Notes under the pieces: generated by a model
Seen by the model: the letters and a program-made list of their open reading frames with translations, nothing else
Database searches by the model: none
Told to the model about the DNA's origin: nothing
Made by a program: the position numbers and the translations under genes
In this document: positions 1 through 7,373 of the stretch, piece after piece
Layout of the letters: each line of letters starts with the position of its first letter
Position numbering within the stretch: the first letter of the stretch is position 1
Source of the DNA: an uncultured Veillonella sp.
Lineage (GTDB): Bacteria; Bacillota; Negativicutes; Veillonellales; Veillonellaceae
Direction: 5' to 3'
NCBI GenBank assembly: GCA_937930265.1
Contig: CALGLI010000269.1
Span: 1 to 11,402, forward strand
DNA: 11,402 nucleotides

Positions 1-2129
1 AAACCGATACGATTCCGTTTTGCATCCACCGAGATAATCTCCACTTCGATAATATCTCCTACTGCCAATACATCAGATGGATGTTCATGATAAGCGCAAA
101 ACTCGCTTTTATGCAGCAGTCCATTGATTTTTACACCAAAGTCTACAAAGGCACCAAAATCCACCACATTATGAACAGTTCCTTTTACCACAGTACCAAT
201 TTGAATATCTTCCAAACTCATAATTTGTTTGCGAGTCATCGGTGCCGGTAAATCTTCCCGTGGGTCACGCCCTGGTTTTTGCAAGGCTTCTACAATATCT
301 CGCACCGTCGGTACACCTGCATTTAGCTGTTTCGCCAACTCTTCCACATCTACAGCTTGCAGTTTTACCTTTGCTGTTTCTAGCTTCGCTTTATCTCGTA
401 AATCTTCTAAGGACATCCCCAATTGTGTGAGCACACCTTGAGCAATCTCATAGGACTCAGGATGCACTGGCGTCGCATCCAATGGGTTCTCCCCTTTACC
501 GATGCGCAAGAAACCAGCACATTGTGTAAAGGCCGCAGGACCTAAACGTGCCACTTTCAATAATTGCTTACGACTAGTAAAAGCACCATGTTCCTTACGG
601 TAGGCAATAATATTATTCGCCACGGTGTTGGAAATACCAGATATATGTTTCAAAATTGCAGGAGATGCCGTATTTAGCTCTACCCCTACATGGTTTACCA
701 CTGTTTCTACTACTTGATCCAAGGTGGCGCCCAATTGTTTTTGATTCACATCATGTTGGTATTGACCAACACCGATTGATTTTGGGTCAATCTTCACAGA
801 TTCCGCCAATGGGTCTTGTACACGGCGCGCAATCGACACAGCGCCACGAATCGATACATCTAAATCTGGCAATTCTTCGATAGCCAACTTAGAAGCGGAG
901 TATACGGAGGCACCTGCTTCATTAGTAATAATATAATGACAATCTAAGCCCTCTTCAGCAATCATGGCAGACGTAAATTGCTCTGTTTCATAAGACGCCG
1001 TGCCATTGCCGATAGAAATCAATGTGACGCCATATTGGCGAATTTTCTTAGCCAACTCTTGTTTCGCACGCTCTGCTTGTTTATCACTCATCGTAAGATA
1101 GTAAGCGCCATAATCTAGGACATTACCTTCCCTGTCAATGATGGCCATTTTACAACCTGTACGATATCCAGGGTCTAAGCCCATGATAACATGTCCAGAT
1201 AAAGGTGCTTGGAGCAATACATTGCGCAAGTTCGTACCAAATACTTTGATAGCCTGCTCTTCTGCTTGCTCTGTCATAGTATTTCGTGTTTCACGCTCTA
1301 AAGACGGATATAATAATCGTTTATATCCATCAGTAATCGCCTCAGCAATATACGAATGGTCTACCCTTGTATTACCTTGTACAGTGTCTACCATATAATG
1401 GATAAACGTTTCATCCGGCACCACAAAGCTAACTTTTAAAGCACCCAAGGTTTCCCCTCGGTTCATCGCTAATACACGATGGGATGGAACTTGGCGGATT
1501 GGTTCCTTATATTCTTCATTGTACTGTAAGAATCCTTGGTTTACTTCTTCTTCGCCTACTAGCTCCGTTTTCATATGACCAGTTTCCCACATGGCTTTAC
1601 GCAAATATTGGCGAATGTCTGCTCGTTCACTCGCTTCTTCTGCTACAATATCCATCGCTCCTTGTAAGGCATCTTCCACAGTAGGCACTTCTTCATTAAG
1701 GTAATCAGCACCCATTTGATGTAACTTTTCTTCTGTAGTCGTTGTGAACAAGGCCTGTGCCAATGGTTCCAAACCACGGTCTCTCGCCATAGATGCACGA
1801 GTTCGTTTTTTCGGACGGAATGGCAAATATAAATCTTCTAACTCTTGCAACTTCATCGCTTTTGCAATAGCATCCGACAATTCATCCGTCAATTTGCCCT
1901 GTTCTTCGATAGATTTTGTCACTTCTTCTTTACGCTGTAACAAGTTCCGCAAATACTTTACTCGTTCTTCAATCTCACGTAACTGTTCATCTTTTAACTC
2001 ACCAGTCACTTCTTTTCGATACCGTGCAATAAATGGGACAGTATTGCCCTCATCTAATAAAGTTATGGCCGCTTCTACTTGATGTGGCTTTACCCCTAAC
2101 TCTTGGGCTATCACTACATGTATTTCCAT
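1..2129 (-). CDS. tex: Tex family S1 RNA-binding transcription accessory protein (3' end cut off)
   Basis: Tex is a cytoplasmic nucleic-acid-binding protein linked to transcription and, in several bacteria, to toxin or stress gene expression; its exact job here is not shown by the sequence. The frame runs open for 709 codons to the left edge, so only the C-terminal tail is missing (family length about 720-780). I see the Tex N-terminal helical region with the hallmark LLDEGNTVPFIARYRKE near residues 24-40, then DLYLPFRPKKRTR. The YqgF/RNase H-like domain starts near 316 with GLDPGYRTGCKMA. A helix-hairpin-helix region spans about 470-560 (NHVGVELNTAS, ISGISNTVANNI). An S1 domain begins near 640 (GTVVKGTVHNVVDFGAFVDFG). 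Three spaced internal codons were checked to be in one frame, so there is no sign of a frameshift. The ATG follows the folA stop by one base. Its ribosome site (AAAGGCGG) lies inside the last folA codons, which suggests coupled translation. Confidence 0.95.
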   Translation of the reverse strand, partial: MEIHVVIAQELGVKPHQVEAAITLLDEGNTVPFIARYRKEVTGELKDEQLREIEERVKYLRNLLQRKEEVTKSIEEQGKLTDELSDAIAKAMKLQELEDLYLPFRPKKRTRASMARDRGLEPLAQALFTTTTEEKLHQMGADYLNEEVPTVEDALQGAMDIVAEEASERADIRQYLRKAMWETGHMKTELVGEEEVNQGFLQYNEEYKEPIRQVPSHRVLAMNRGETLGALKVSFVVPDETFIHYMVDTVQGNTRVDHSYIAEAITDGYKRLLYPSLERETRNTMTEQAEEQAIKVFGTNLRNVLLQAPLSGHVIMGLDPGYRTGCKMAIIDREGNVLDYGAYYLTMSDKQAERAKQELAKKIRQYGVTLISIGNGTASYETEQFTSAMIAEEGLDCHYIITNEAGASVYSASKLAIEELPDLDVSIRGAVSIARRVQDPLAESVKIDPKSIGVGQYQHDVNQKQLGATLDQVVETVVNHVGVELNTASPAILKHISGISNTVANNIIAYRKEHGAFTSRKQLLKVARLGPAAFTQCAGFLRIGKGENPLDATPVHPESYEIAQGVLTQLGMSLEDLRDKAKLETAKVKLQAVDVEELAKQLNAGVPTVRDIVEALQKPGRDPREDLPAPMTRKQIMSLEDIQIGTVVKGTVHNVVDFGAFVDFGVKINGLLHKSEFCAYHEHPSDVLAVGDIIEVEIISVDAKRNRIG

Positions 2130-2130
2130 T

Positions 2131-2616
2131 CTATTTCCGCCTTTCATAGGTTACAAAATCATAGGACAAGTCCTCTTGCCCAGCGCCCGGTGTACGCTCT
2201 ATCTCCATCCATTCTGGCTTGGTATGCTCAGTAAATGTCACATCTCCGCTGAAAGCTTGATGTAACTCCGTCACATACAAACGATCTGCATAAGGGGCCA
2301 TGCTTGCATACACCTGCGCACCGCCAATGCAATATGCCAACTCTAGATTTTGCGCCGCTTGTGCCGCTTCCTCGGGACTATGGAATACTTTCACTCCTTC
2401 ATAGGGTGGTATGTAATCCAATTGCGATGTAATCACCCAATGTTCACGATTAGGCAATAAAAACGGCAAAGACTCTAATGTCTTTCGTCCCATAATAATC
2501 ACATGTCCTGTAGTGCGTTCTTTAAAATATTGTAAATCCTCTGGAATCCGCCAGATTAATTGATTATCTTTGCCGATGACTCCATTTTCAGCCACCGCTA
2601 CAATCATTGCTAACAA
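2131..2616 (-). CDS. folA: Dihydrofolate reductase
   Basis: Reduces 7,8-dihydrofolate to tetrahydrofolate with NADPH in the cytoplasm, regenerating the cofactor that ThyA, encoded just upstream, oxidises. The protein has 161 residues, normal for chromosomal DHFR. Visible motifs are IVAVAENGVIGKDNQ at the N-terminus, the substrate-binding acid Asp27 in IPEDL, the NADPH-binding MGRKT near residue 43, and the CIGGAQVY glycine pair. The start is TTG at 2616: it lies 5 bases after an AGGAGG, while the next ATG (2607) would be 14 bases away. The TTG start also gives the family's usual MxxxIVA N-terminus and a numbering that matches E. coli DHFR at Asp27. The residue at the E. coli Pro21 position is Ile (LIW instead of MPW). 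The gene overlaps the ribosome site of tex. Identification is firm; the start codon is nearly so. Confidence 0.97.
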   Translation of the reverse strand: MLAMIVAVAENGVIGKDNQLIWRIPEDLQYFKERTTGHVIIMGRKTLESLPFLLPNREHWVITSQLDYIPPYEGVKVFHSPEEAAQAAQNLELAYCIGGAQVYASMAPYADRLYVTELHQAFSGDVTFTEHTKPEWMEIERTPGAGQEDLSYDFVTYERRK

Positions 2617-2620
2617 AGAG

Positions 2621-2627
2621 CCCTCCT
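2621..2627 (-). promoter_or_regulatory. folA ribosome binding site (decides a TTG start)
   Basis: AGGAGGG on the minus strand. The core AGGAGG is 5 bases from TTG at 2616 and 14 bases from the first in-frame ATG at 2607, so the TTG is the better-placed start. Confidence 0.8.
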
Positions 2628-2651
2628 ATATATCATAGGACATACTACCAA

Positions 2652-2679
2652 ACTATATCCTACCTATAACAACGTTAAA
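2652..2679 (-). promoter_or_regulatory. Weak candidate promoter for folA-tex
   Basis: On the minus strand TTTAAC (2674-2679) and TATAGT (2652-2657) are 16 bases apart. The -10 matches 5 of 6 consensus bases and the -35 only 3. An alternative is TTGACT (2711-2716) with TGTATT (2687-2692) at 18 bases. Either would let folA-tex be made apart from recQ-thyA. The 162-base gap makes a separate promoter plausible, but neither candidate is strong. Confidence 0.25.
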
Positions 2680-2741
2680 TACGCCCAATACATCCACGAC
2701 ATATTCCTAGAGTCAATCAATGCCCTCTATCCTATACACAC

Positions 2742-2769
2742 CATAGAGTTTACCTAGATAAACTCTATG
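2742..2769 (-). other. Perfect 11-bp hairpin between thyA and folA
   Basis: CATAGAGTTTA is followed by a 6-base loop and its exact reverse complement TAAACTCTATG. It begins 10 bases after the thyA stop. No U-run follows on the minus strand (the next bases are GTGTGTATAGG), and the stem has only four G/C pairs per arm, so it is not a standard intrinsic terminator. It may stabilise the 3' end of the upstream mRNA, mark a processing site or attenuate read-through into folA. A third matching segment (AUAGAG in the transcript, 2725-2730) could pair with the second arm as a weaker alternative structure. Confidence 0.6.
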
Positions 2770-2778
2770 TTTGCATAC

Positions 2779-3570
2779 TTAAACTGCCACGGTCATAGAT
2801 AATTTGCCTAGATGCTCATACCCCTCTAAGGTAATATCTTCAGCTTTGAAATCATAAAAATCAGTCACATCTGGATTAATTCGTAATATCGGTGCTGGCA
2901 AGGCTTCCTCACGACGCTCTAATTGTGTGCGTAAGGCTTCTACATGGTTCTCATAAATATGAGCATTATTGATAACATGTGTGAATTGTCCAGGCTGCAA
3001 TCCAGATACTTGGGCAATCATATGTACCAACGCTGCATATTGAGCTGTATTAAAAGGTACTCCTAACCCCATATCTCCACTACGTTGGACAAGCATACAA
3101 TTTAAGCGGCCTTCCGTCACATCCCATAGCGTTTCGTACGCACATGGTTGCAACGCCATATCTGGTAAGTCCTCAATATTCCATAAAGTCACAATCATGC
3201 GACGGCTTTGTGGATCCTTTTGTAGGATATCTAATAAATTGTCCAACTGTTTATATTTGGCAATTTGGTAGCCATAAGCCTTACCAATCGTACCATCTTC
3301 ACGCATCCATTCATCCCAAACTTTCACATTCATGGCCTGCAACTGGCGCACATCATTAGATTGCAATTGCCAAATCCAAAGCAATTCTTTAATAGCCGTT
3401 TTGAAAGCCACAAATTTCGTGGTTAAAATAGGAAATTCTTTTCCCAAATCAAACTGCATCACTTGATGCGGTAATTTATAGGTGGCAATGCCTGTGCGAT
3501 TGTTGGCATAATACCCATGGTCTAATATATTCTCTATAATCTGTAAATATTGCGTATCTGCTAAACTCAT
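2779..3570 (-). CDS. thyA: Thymidylate synthase (Bacillus ThyA/phi3T-like subclass)
   Basis: Methylates dUMP to dTMP using 5,10-methylene-tetrahydrofolate, releasing dihydrofolate for FolA, the next gene. The protein has 263 residues and is complete. I see the phosphate-binding NRTG near 24-27, IKELLWIWQLQSNDV at about 60-74, and the catalytic Cys143 in QPCAYETLW. RSGDMGLGVPFN follows (Asp166, Asn174), then HIY at 204-206 and the typical AV C-terminus. The residue after the catalytic Cys is Ala, where E. coli has His147. The PCxYETxW pattern, the LLWIWQLxSNDV block and the FYDF near the end resemble B. subtilis ThyA and phage phi3T enzyme more than E. coli-type ThyA, as I recall those sequences. 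The ATG lies 10 bases after the recQ stop, and its ribosome site AAGGAG overlaps that stop codon, so the two genes are probably coupled. Confidence 0.97.
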   Translation of the reverse strand: MSLADTQYLQIIENILDHGYYANNRTGIATYKLPHQVMQFDLGKEFPILTTKFVAFKTAIKELLWIWQLQSNDVRQLQAMNVKVWDEWMREDGTIGKAYGYQIAKYKQLDNLLDILQKDPQSRRMIVTLWNIEDLPDMALQPCAYETLWDVTEGRLNCMLVQRSGDMGLGVPFNTAQYAALVHMIAQVSGLQPGQFTHVINNAHIYENHVEALRTQLERREEALPAPILRINPDVTDFYDFKAEDITLEGYEHLGKLSMTVAV

Positions 3571-3580
3571 TTATGTCTCC

Positions 3581-5398
3581 TTATATTCTGCCCTTAAACT
3601 CGGCTATGACCTTCAAAAATTCATTGCCGTATTTGCACAATTTCATGTCTCCTACGCCTTTCACATTCGCCATATCTCCTAAGGTCAATGGTTCTTTTGC
3701 TACCATGTCTAATAAAGTAGCATCTGAAAAGATCATGAACGGTTTTACCCCTTCTATTTTTGAGAGTTCCAAACGATGTACACGTAACGCCTCAAATAAG
3801 GAATTATCTTTTGTGGCTTTTGCCAGAGCATTTGATTTAGAACGGCCCTGCATAGGGCGATGTTCCCCTACCTCAATAGGTACATCTTTCACAGTGACCC
3901 GTCCCGCTAATACTTCATGTCCCTGTTCCGTAACGGATAAAATGGGATATTGTCCCCCCGAAGACGTCACATACCCCATCGCCATTAAGCGCTTAATAAA
4001 GCCTTTTACATCTTTATCTGCCCAACGATTTAATTTGCCAAATACAGATAAGCGGTGTAAGCGAAACTTCTCAATACGCTCCGTCCGATTCCCACATAGG
4101 ATATCCGCAATCATGGTCACACCATATCGTTCTTCGGTATTCCAAATCGTCTGCAATACTGCACTCGCCTCGGCTGTCACATCCACAGCCATTCGTGGTT
4201 CATCACAAGTACTGCAATGATGACATTGATCCCAAGGCACTTGTTCACCAAAATAGGACAGCATAAACTTGCGCAAACACATCGGCGTATGACAATAATC
4301 GATCATAGCTTGTAGCATATTCCGCTCGATCCGTTGTCGTTCTGGTGGCAAATCACTTTGGCTTAAAATATATTGATGCACCGCCACATCTTGTCCATTA
4401 TAAAGCAAAATACAATCTGCATCAGCTCCATCCCGTCCAGCACGGCCTGCCTCTTGGTAGTAACTTTCCATATTTCGTGGCATTTGGTAATGAATGACAT
4501 AACGCACATTACTTTTATCAATGCCCATGCCAAATGCATTGGTGGCTACCATGACTTGCACTTCATCAAAGGCGTAACGATTCTGTTGGTACTTACGTTC
4601 TTCATCAGATAAACCACCATGATAATATCCTGCTTTCACCCCATATCGTAAAAGCTCACGATAGACTTTTTCCACATTCGCCCTAGTGGCACAATAGACA
4701 ATCCCCACATCATTCGGATTGTGTAGTACATAATCCCGTACATATTCCATACGCTTGCTTTCGTGAATCACAGAAAACGCTAAATTAGGACGATCAAATC
4801 CCGTAATATGCACACGCGCATTCTCCAATCCTAAGAGCTGTTTCATATCACGCTCAACTTCTTCCGTAGCGCTGGCTGTGAAAGCCCCCACCACAGGTCT
4901 ATGGGGTAAGCTTTTAATAAAAGGTCCTATAGCTGTGAAAGAAGGTCTAAAATCATGCCCCCATTGTGACACACAATGAGCTTCATCAATGATGACTTGG
5001 CTAATCGGAAGTCCTCTTAGAAACTCACAAAACCCTTCGGATTCTAATTTTTCTGGTGCCAAGTATAATAATTTAATGCGCCCTTCCCGTAAATAGTACA
5101 AAATTTTATTCTGTTCCTCTCGGCTGAGCGTACTGTTCATATAGGCTGCAGGCATACCCTGCTCTTTCAAAGTATCCACCTGATCTTGCATCAAGGAAAT
5201 CAATGGAGAAAAAACAATGGTAATGCCAGCCTTAAGCATAGCCGGAATCTGAAAGCAAATCGATTTACCTGCCCCTGTGGGCATGATGCCTAGCACATCT
5301 TGGTTCTCCAACAACGCTGTCACGGGCACCTCTTGCGCAGGACGAAAACTAGAATATCCATAAAAATGTTGCAAGGCTCGTAAGGCTCTAGCATCCAT
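3581..5398 (-). CDS. recQ: ATP-dependent DNA helicase RecQ
   Basis: A 3'-to-5' superfamily 2 DNA helicase acting in recombination and stalled-fork repair. From the ATG at 5398 it has 605 residues, close to the roughly 610 of E. coli RecQ. Domains in order: Walker A MPTGAGKS near 39-46 (the usual GGGKS is GAGKS), and Walker B DEAH at 138-141 followed by CVSQWGHDFR. Motif III is FTASAT at 173-178 and motif VI QEAGRAGRDG at about 315-324. A zinc-binding set follows with Cys374 and QCHHCSTC (392, 395, 398), then an RQC winged-helix region and a C-terminal HRDC domain from about 532 ending NVKGVGDMKLCKYGNEFL. The frame also has an ATG at 5425, but the AGGAGG lies inside that extension and 8 bases before the 5398 ATG, so the shorter form is preferred. 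First gene of the recQ-thyA-folA-tex cluster, behind a good promoter. Confidence 0.96.
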   Translation of the reverse strand: MDARALRALQHFYGYSSFRPAQEVPVTALLENQDVLGIMPTGAGKSICFQIPAMLKAGITIVFSPLISLMQDQVDTLKEQGMPAAYMNSTLSREEQNKILYYLREGRIKLLYLAPEKLESEGFCEFLRGLPISQVIIDEAHCVSQWGHDFRPSFTAIGPFIKSLPHRPVVGAFTASATEEVERDMKQLLGLENARVHITGFDRPNLAFSVIHESKRMEYVRDYVLHNPNDVGIVYCATRANVEKVYRELLRYGVKAGYYHGGLSDEERKYQQNRYAFDEVQVMVATNAFGMGIDKSNVRYVIHYQMPRNMESYYQEAGRAGRDGADADCILLYNGQDVAVHQYILSQSDLPPERQRIERNMLQAMIDYCHTPMCLRKFMLSYFGEQVPWDQCHHCSTCDEPRMAVDVTAEASAVLQTIWNTEERYGVTMIADILCGNRTERIEKFRLHRLSVFGKLNRWADKDVKGFIKRLMAMGYVTSSGGQYPILSVTEQGHEVLAGRVTVKDVPIEVGEHRPMQGRSKSNALAKATKDNSLFEALRVHRLELSKIEGVKPFMIFSDATLLDMVAKEPLTLGDMANVKGVGDMKLCKYGNEFLKVIAEFKGRI

Positions 5399-5406
5399 AT
5401 GTCTTT

Positions 5407-5412
5407 CCTCCT
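5407..5412 (-). promoter_or_regulatory. recQ ribosome binding site
   Basis: AGGAGG (within AAAGGAGG) lies 8 bases upstream of ATG 5398. It would be inside the coding region if translation began at the in-frame ATG 5425, which argues for the shorter protein. Confidence 0.85.
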
Positions 5413-5446
5413 TTCTAAGTAACATTTCATCGAATCGTATTCATTT

Positions 5447-5475
5447 ATTATACCATTTTTATAGGTTAGTATAAA
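5447..5475 (-). promoter_or_regulatory. recQ operon promoter
   Basis: On the minus strand a perfect -10 TATAAT (5447-5452) and a -35 TTTATA (5470-5475, 4 of 6 matches) are separated by 17 bases. Transcription would start near 5440, leaving a leader of about 42 bases before the ATG at 5398. It is the best promoter upstream of the recQ-thyA-folA-tex cluster. No obvious operator or SOS-type box was seen beside it. Confidence 0.7.
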
Positions 5476-5790
5476 CCGTGTGATTTAGAACTATCCTATC
5501 ATTTCCATAGTCATTGGCGATATAGTTATATGTATCTTGCAGTGTCTTATACTATTCTCCTAATACAAGAACTTCCTTCACTATATACTATCAGATAAGC
5601 CACTCTTCTGATATATTTTCTCTTAAGACAGCAACTTCCATACTGGCACTATACAGACATATACAACCTCTAACAAAACGTACTAAGGCTTGTAGTTGTG
5701 ACCATATATATTTGTAGAAAAGATATACTAATTTTTACAGTCGCCAGTAATTACTAACTATATGCTCACCTCATCCCTAAATATATTCTA
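5476..5790. other. Intergenic region with no recognised gene
   Basis: An AT-rich stretch between the recQ promoter and the putP terminator. No open frame with a credible ribosome site was found on either strand, and no tRNA or known RNA fold was recognised. It contains a short inverted repeat TATCAGA/TCTGATA (5589-5613, 11-base loop), and a distant TTTGTAGAA/TTCTACAAA pair (5709-5717 and 5786-5794). Both are short enough to be chance in such sequence. A small RNA cannot be excluded by eye. Confidence 0.5.
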
Positions 5791-5791
5791 C

Positions 5792-5829
5792 AAAAAATAT
5801 TGGGACTACTCCCATAGGAGTAACCCCAA
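5792..5829 (-). terminator. putP intrinsic terminator
   Basis: Read on the minus strand, a 13-pair stem (arms 5817-5829 and 5800-5812) closes a UAUG loop and is followed by UAUUUUUU (5792-5799). Eleven pairs are Watson-Crick and two are G-U. On the plus strand those two become A-C mismatches, and no U-run follows, so the element works in one direction. It starts 24 bases after the putP stop. Confidence 0.9.
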
Positions 5830-5852
5830 CATTATGTATTATCAGTATGTAG

Positions 5853-7334
5853 TTATAAAATATGCATACGCTCCGATGCATCGAACTCCGCTTGGATTTC
5901 TTTACTTGGTTCATGGTCCAACAAGCTAACCACGAAGATAGCAATGGCAGATAAGATGAAACCTGGTACGATTTCATACAAGCCGAACCAACCAAATTGT
6001 TTCCACACAAGAACAGTAATACCACCGACTAAAATACCTGCGATACAACCTTTCAGAGTCATACGTTTCCAAATCAAAGAGATTAAAATAGCGGGACCAA
6101 AGGCAGCACCGAATCCTGCCCATGCATAGGCTACCATCGTTAAGATATAGCTTTGAGGGTTCACCGCCATCACAATGGCAATAGCAGATACGATCAATAC
6201 TGTAGCACGACTAACCATAACCAGTTCACGGTCTCCTGCATCACGAGCAAATACATTTCGGTACAAGTCTTGAGACACAGAAGAGGCAGTCACTAACAAT
6301 TGTGCAGAAGCTGTACTCATGATGGCTGCCAATACAGCAGACCAAATTAAACCTGCCACAAATGGGTTAAATAAATGCTCGCTCATCACCAAGAATACTG
6401 TTTCTGCATCAGCATCGACTAAAGGAGTTGTCAAATATACTTTACCTACAAGACCTACTGTCACTGCTGCTAACAAAGAGATCACCACCCAGATCATGGC
6501 AATATTTGTTGCTTTTTTCAACTCTTTCGCATCAGAAATCGCCATAAAACGCACTAAGATATGAGGTTGTCCAAAGTAACCAAGCCCCCATCCTAAGCTA
6601 GAAATAATACCTACCGCCAATGTGAAAGTATCTTGTTCTGGCCCCCAAATGGATAAACCTGCTGGAAATTCCGTAGCAATCAAATGTGCCGTTTCTGCTG
6701 GCCCACCTAAATACATGGCTGCCGTCACCGGTACCAACAAGATGGCAAAGAACATCATGGTTCCTTGAATGCAGTCTGTTAAACTAACGGCTAAGAATCC
6801 ACCTAGGAATGTATAGAAAATAACTACCCCTGCTGTAATAAAGAGAGATGTCATATAATCTAATCCAAAGATAGTGTTAAATAGCTTACTCCCTGCTACA
6901 AATCCAGAAGACGTGTAAATCAAGAAGAATATGACGATGAAAATAGCAGACACAACCGGTACAATTCTTGATGTATCATGAAAACGGTTTTTCAAATAAT
7001 CCGGTATGGTTAAACTATTATTCGCTACCTCTGTGTAATTGCGCAATCGTTTCGATACGAAGACCCAGTTCAGCCACGTTCCCAATGCCAAACCAATGGC
7101 AATCCATAACGCCGATATCCCAGTTGAGTAGGCAAATCCAGGTAAACCCATCAACATCCATCCACTCATGTCAGAGGCTTCCGCACTCATGGACGTAATC
7201 CATGGGCCTAGCTGGCGACCTCCTAAAATATAGTCGTCTAAGCTATTAGACTTGCGGTAATAATATACCCCGATGTACATCATAAAGCCCAAGTATAACG
7301 CAAAAGCCATAATCACTTCAAAATTGTTGTACAC
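5853..7334 (-). CDS. putP: Sodium/proline symporter PutP
   Basis: Inner-membrane transporter of the sodium:solute symporter (SSS) family that brings in proline with Na+. The protein has 493 residues (E. coli PutP has 502) and many hydrophobic segments, consistent with the 13-helix LeuT-like fold. The family signature is strong. LDDYILGGRQLGPW is followed by SAEASDMSGWMLMGLPG, with Asp55 at the same number as the Na+-related Asp55 of E. coli PutP. LGYFGQPHILVRFMA lies near 251-265, and Ser340-Thr341 in MSTASAQLLV matches the E. coli Na+-site pair. VAYAWAGFGAAFGP and VWKQFGWFGLYEIVPGFI follow. The start is GTG at 7334, 6 bases after AGGAGG. It stands alone, with its own promoter and terminator, and no proline catabolic gene is adjacent, so the role could be nutrition or osmoprotection. 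Substrate is inferred from close family likeness. Confidence 0.95.
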   Translation of the reverse strand: MYNNFEVIMAFALYLGFMMYIGVYYYRKSNSLDDYILGGRQLGPWITSMSAEASDMSGWMLMGLPGFAYSTGISALWIAIGLALGTWLNWVFVSKRLRNYTEVANNSLTIPDYLKNRFHDTSRIVPVVSAIFIVIFFLIYTSSGFVAGSKLFNTIFGLDYMTSLFITAGVVIFYTFLGGFLAVSLTDCIQGTMMFFAILLVPVTAAMYLGGPAETAHLIATEFPAGLSIWGPEQDTFTLAVGIISSLGWGLGYFGQPHILVRFMAISDAKELKKATNIAMIWVVISLLAAVTVGLVGKVYLTTPLVDADAETVFLVMSEHLFNPFVAGLIWSAVLAAIMSTASAQLLVTASSVSQDLYRNVFARDAGDRELVMVSRATVLIVSAIAIVMAVNPQSYILTMVAYAWAGFGAAFGPAILISLIWKRMTLKGCIAGILVGGITVLVWKQFGWFGLYEIVPGFILSAIAIFVVSLLDHEPSKEIQAEFDASERMHIL

Positions 7335-7340
7335 CCTACT

Positions 7341-7346
7341 CCTCCT
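7341..7346 (-). promoter_or_regulatory. putP ribosome binding site (supports a GTG start)
   Basis: AGGAGG within AAAGGAGG lies 6 bases upstream of GTG 7334. The next in-frame ATG is eight codons further in and too far from this site. Confidence 0.85.
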
Positions 7347-7373
7347 TTCCTAATCCTGTCACCTTTACTTATC

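Noticed and set aside
1744..2082. A 112-codon plus-strand open frame
   Set aside because: Antisense to the tex N-terminal region, with Ser/Asn-rich composition typical of a shadow frame and no ribosome site.
3573..4220. A 215-codon open frame on the plus strand
   Set aside because: It is antisense to the 3' part of recQ, has no ribosome site, and its translation shows no family motifs. The recQ reading is unambiguous.
5399..5425. A nine-residue longer recQ starting at ATG 5425
   Set aside because: The AGGAGG lies inside this extension and is ideally spaced for ATG 5398. The extra residues are not like RecQ N-termini.
5589..5613. TATCAGA/TCTGATA hairpin as a terminator or small RNA
   Set aside because: A 7-pair AT-rich stem with an 11-base loop is weak and likely by chance, and no gene ends beside it.
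5709..5794. Distant inverted repeat TTTGTAGAA/TTCTACAAA suggesting a mobile element end or long hairpin
   Set aside because: Nine bases separated by nearly 70 in AT-rich DNA, with no transposase or target duplication.
5777..6025. An 82-codon minus-strand open frame across the putP 3' end and terminator
   Set aside because: It overlaps putP in another frame and runs through the terminator hairpin, with no ribosome site of note.
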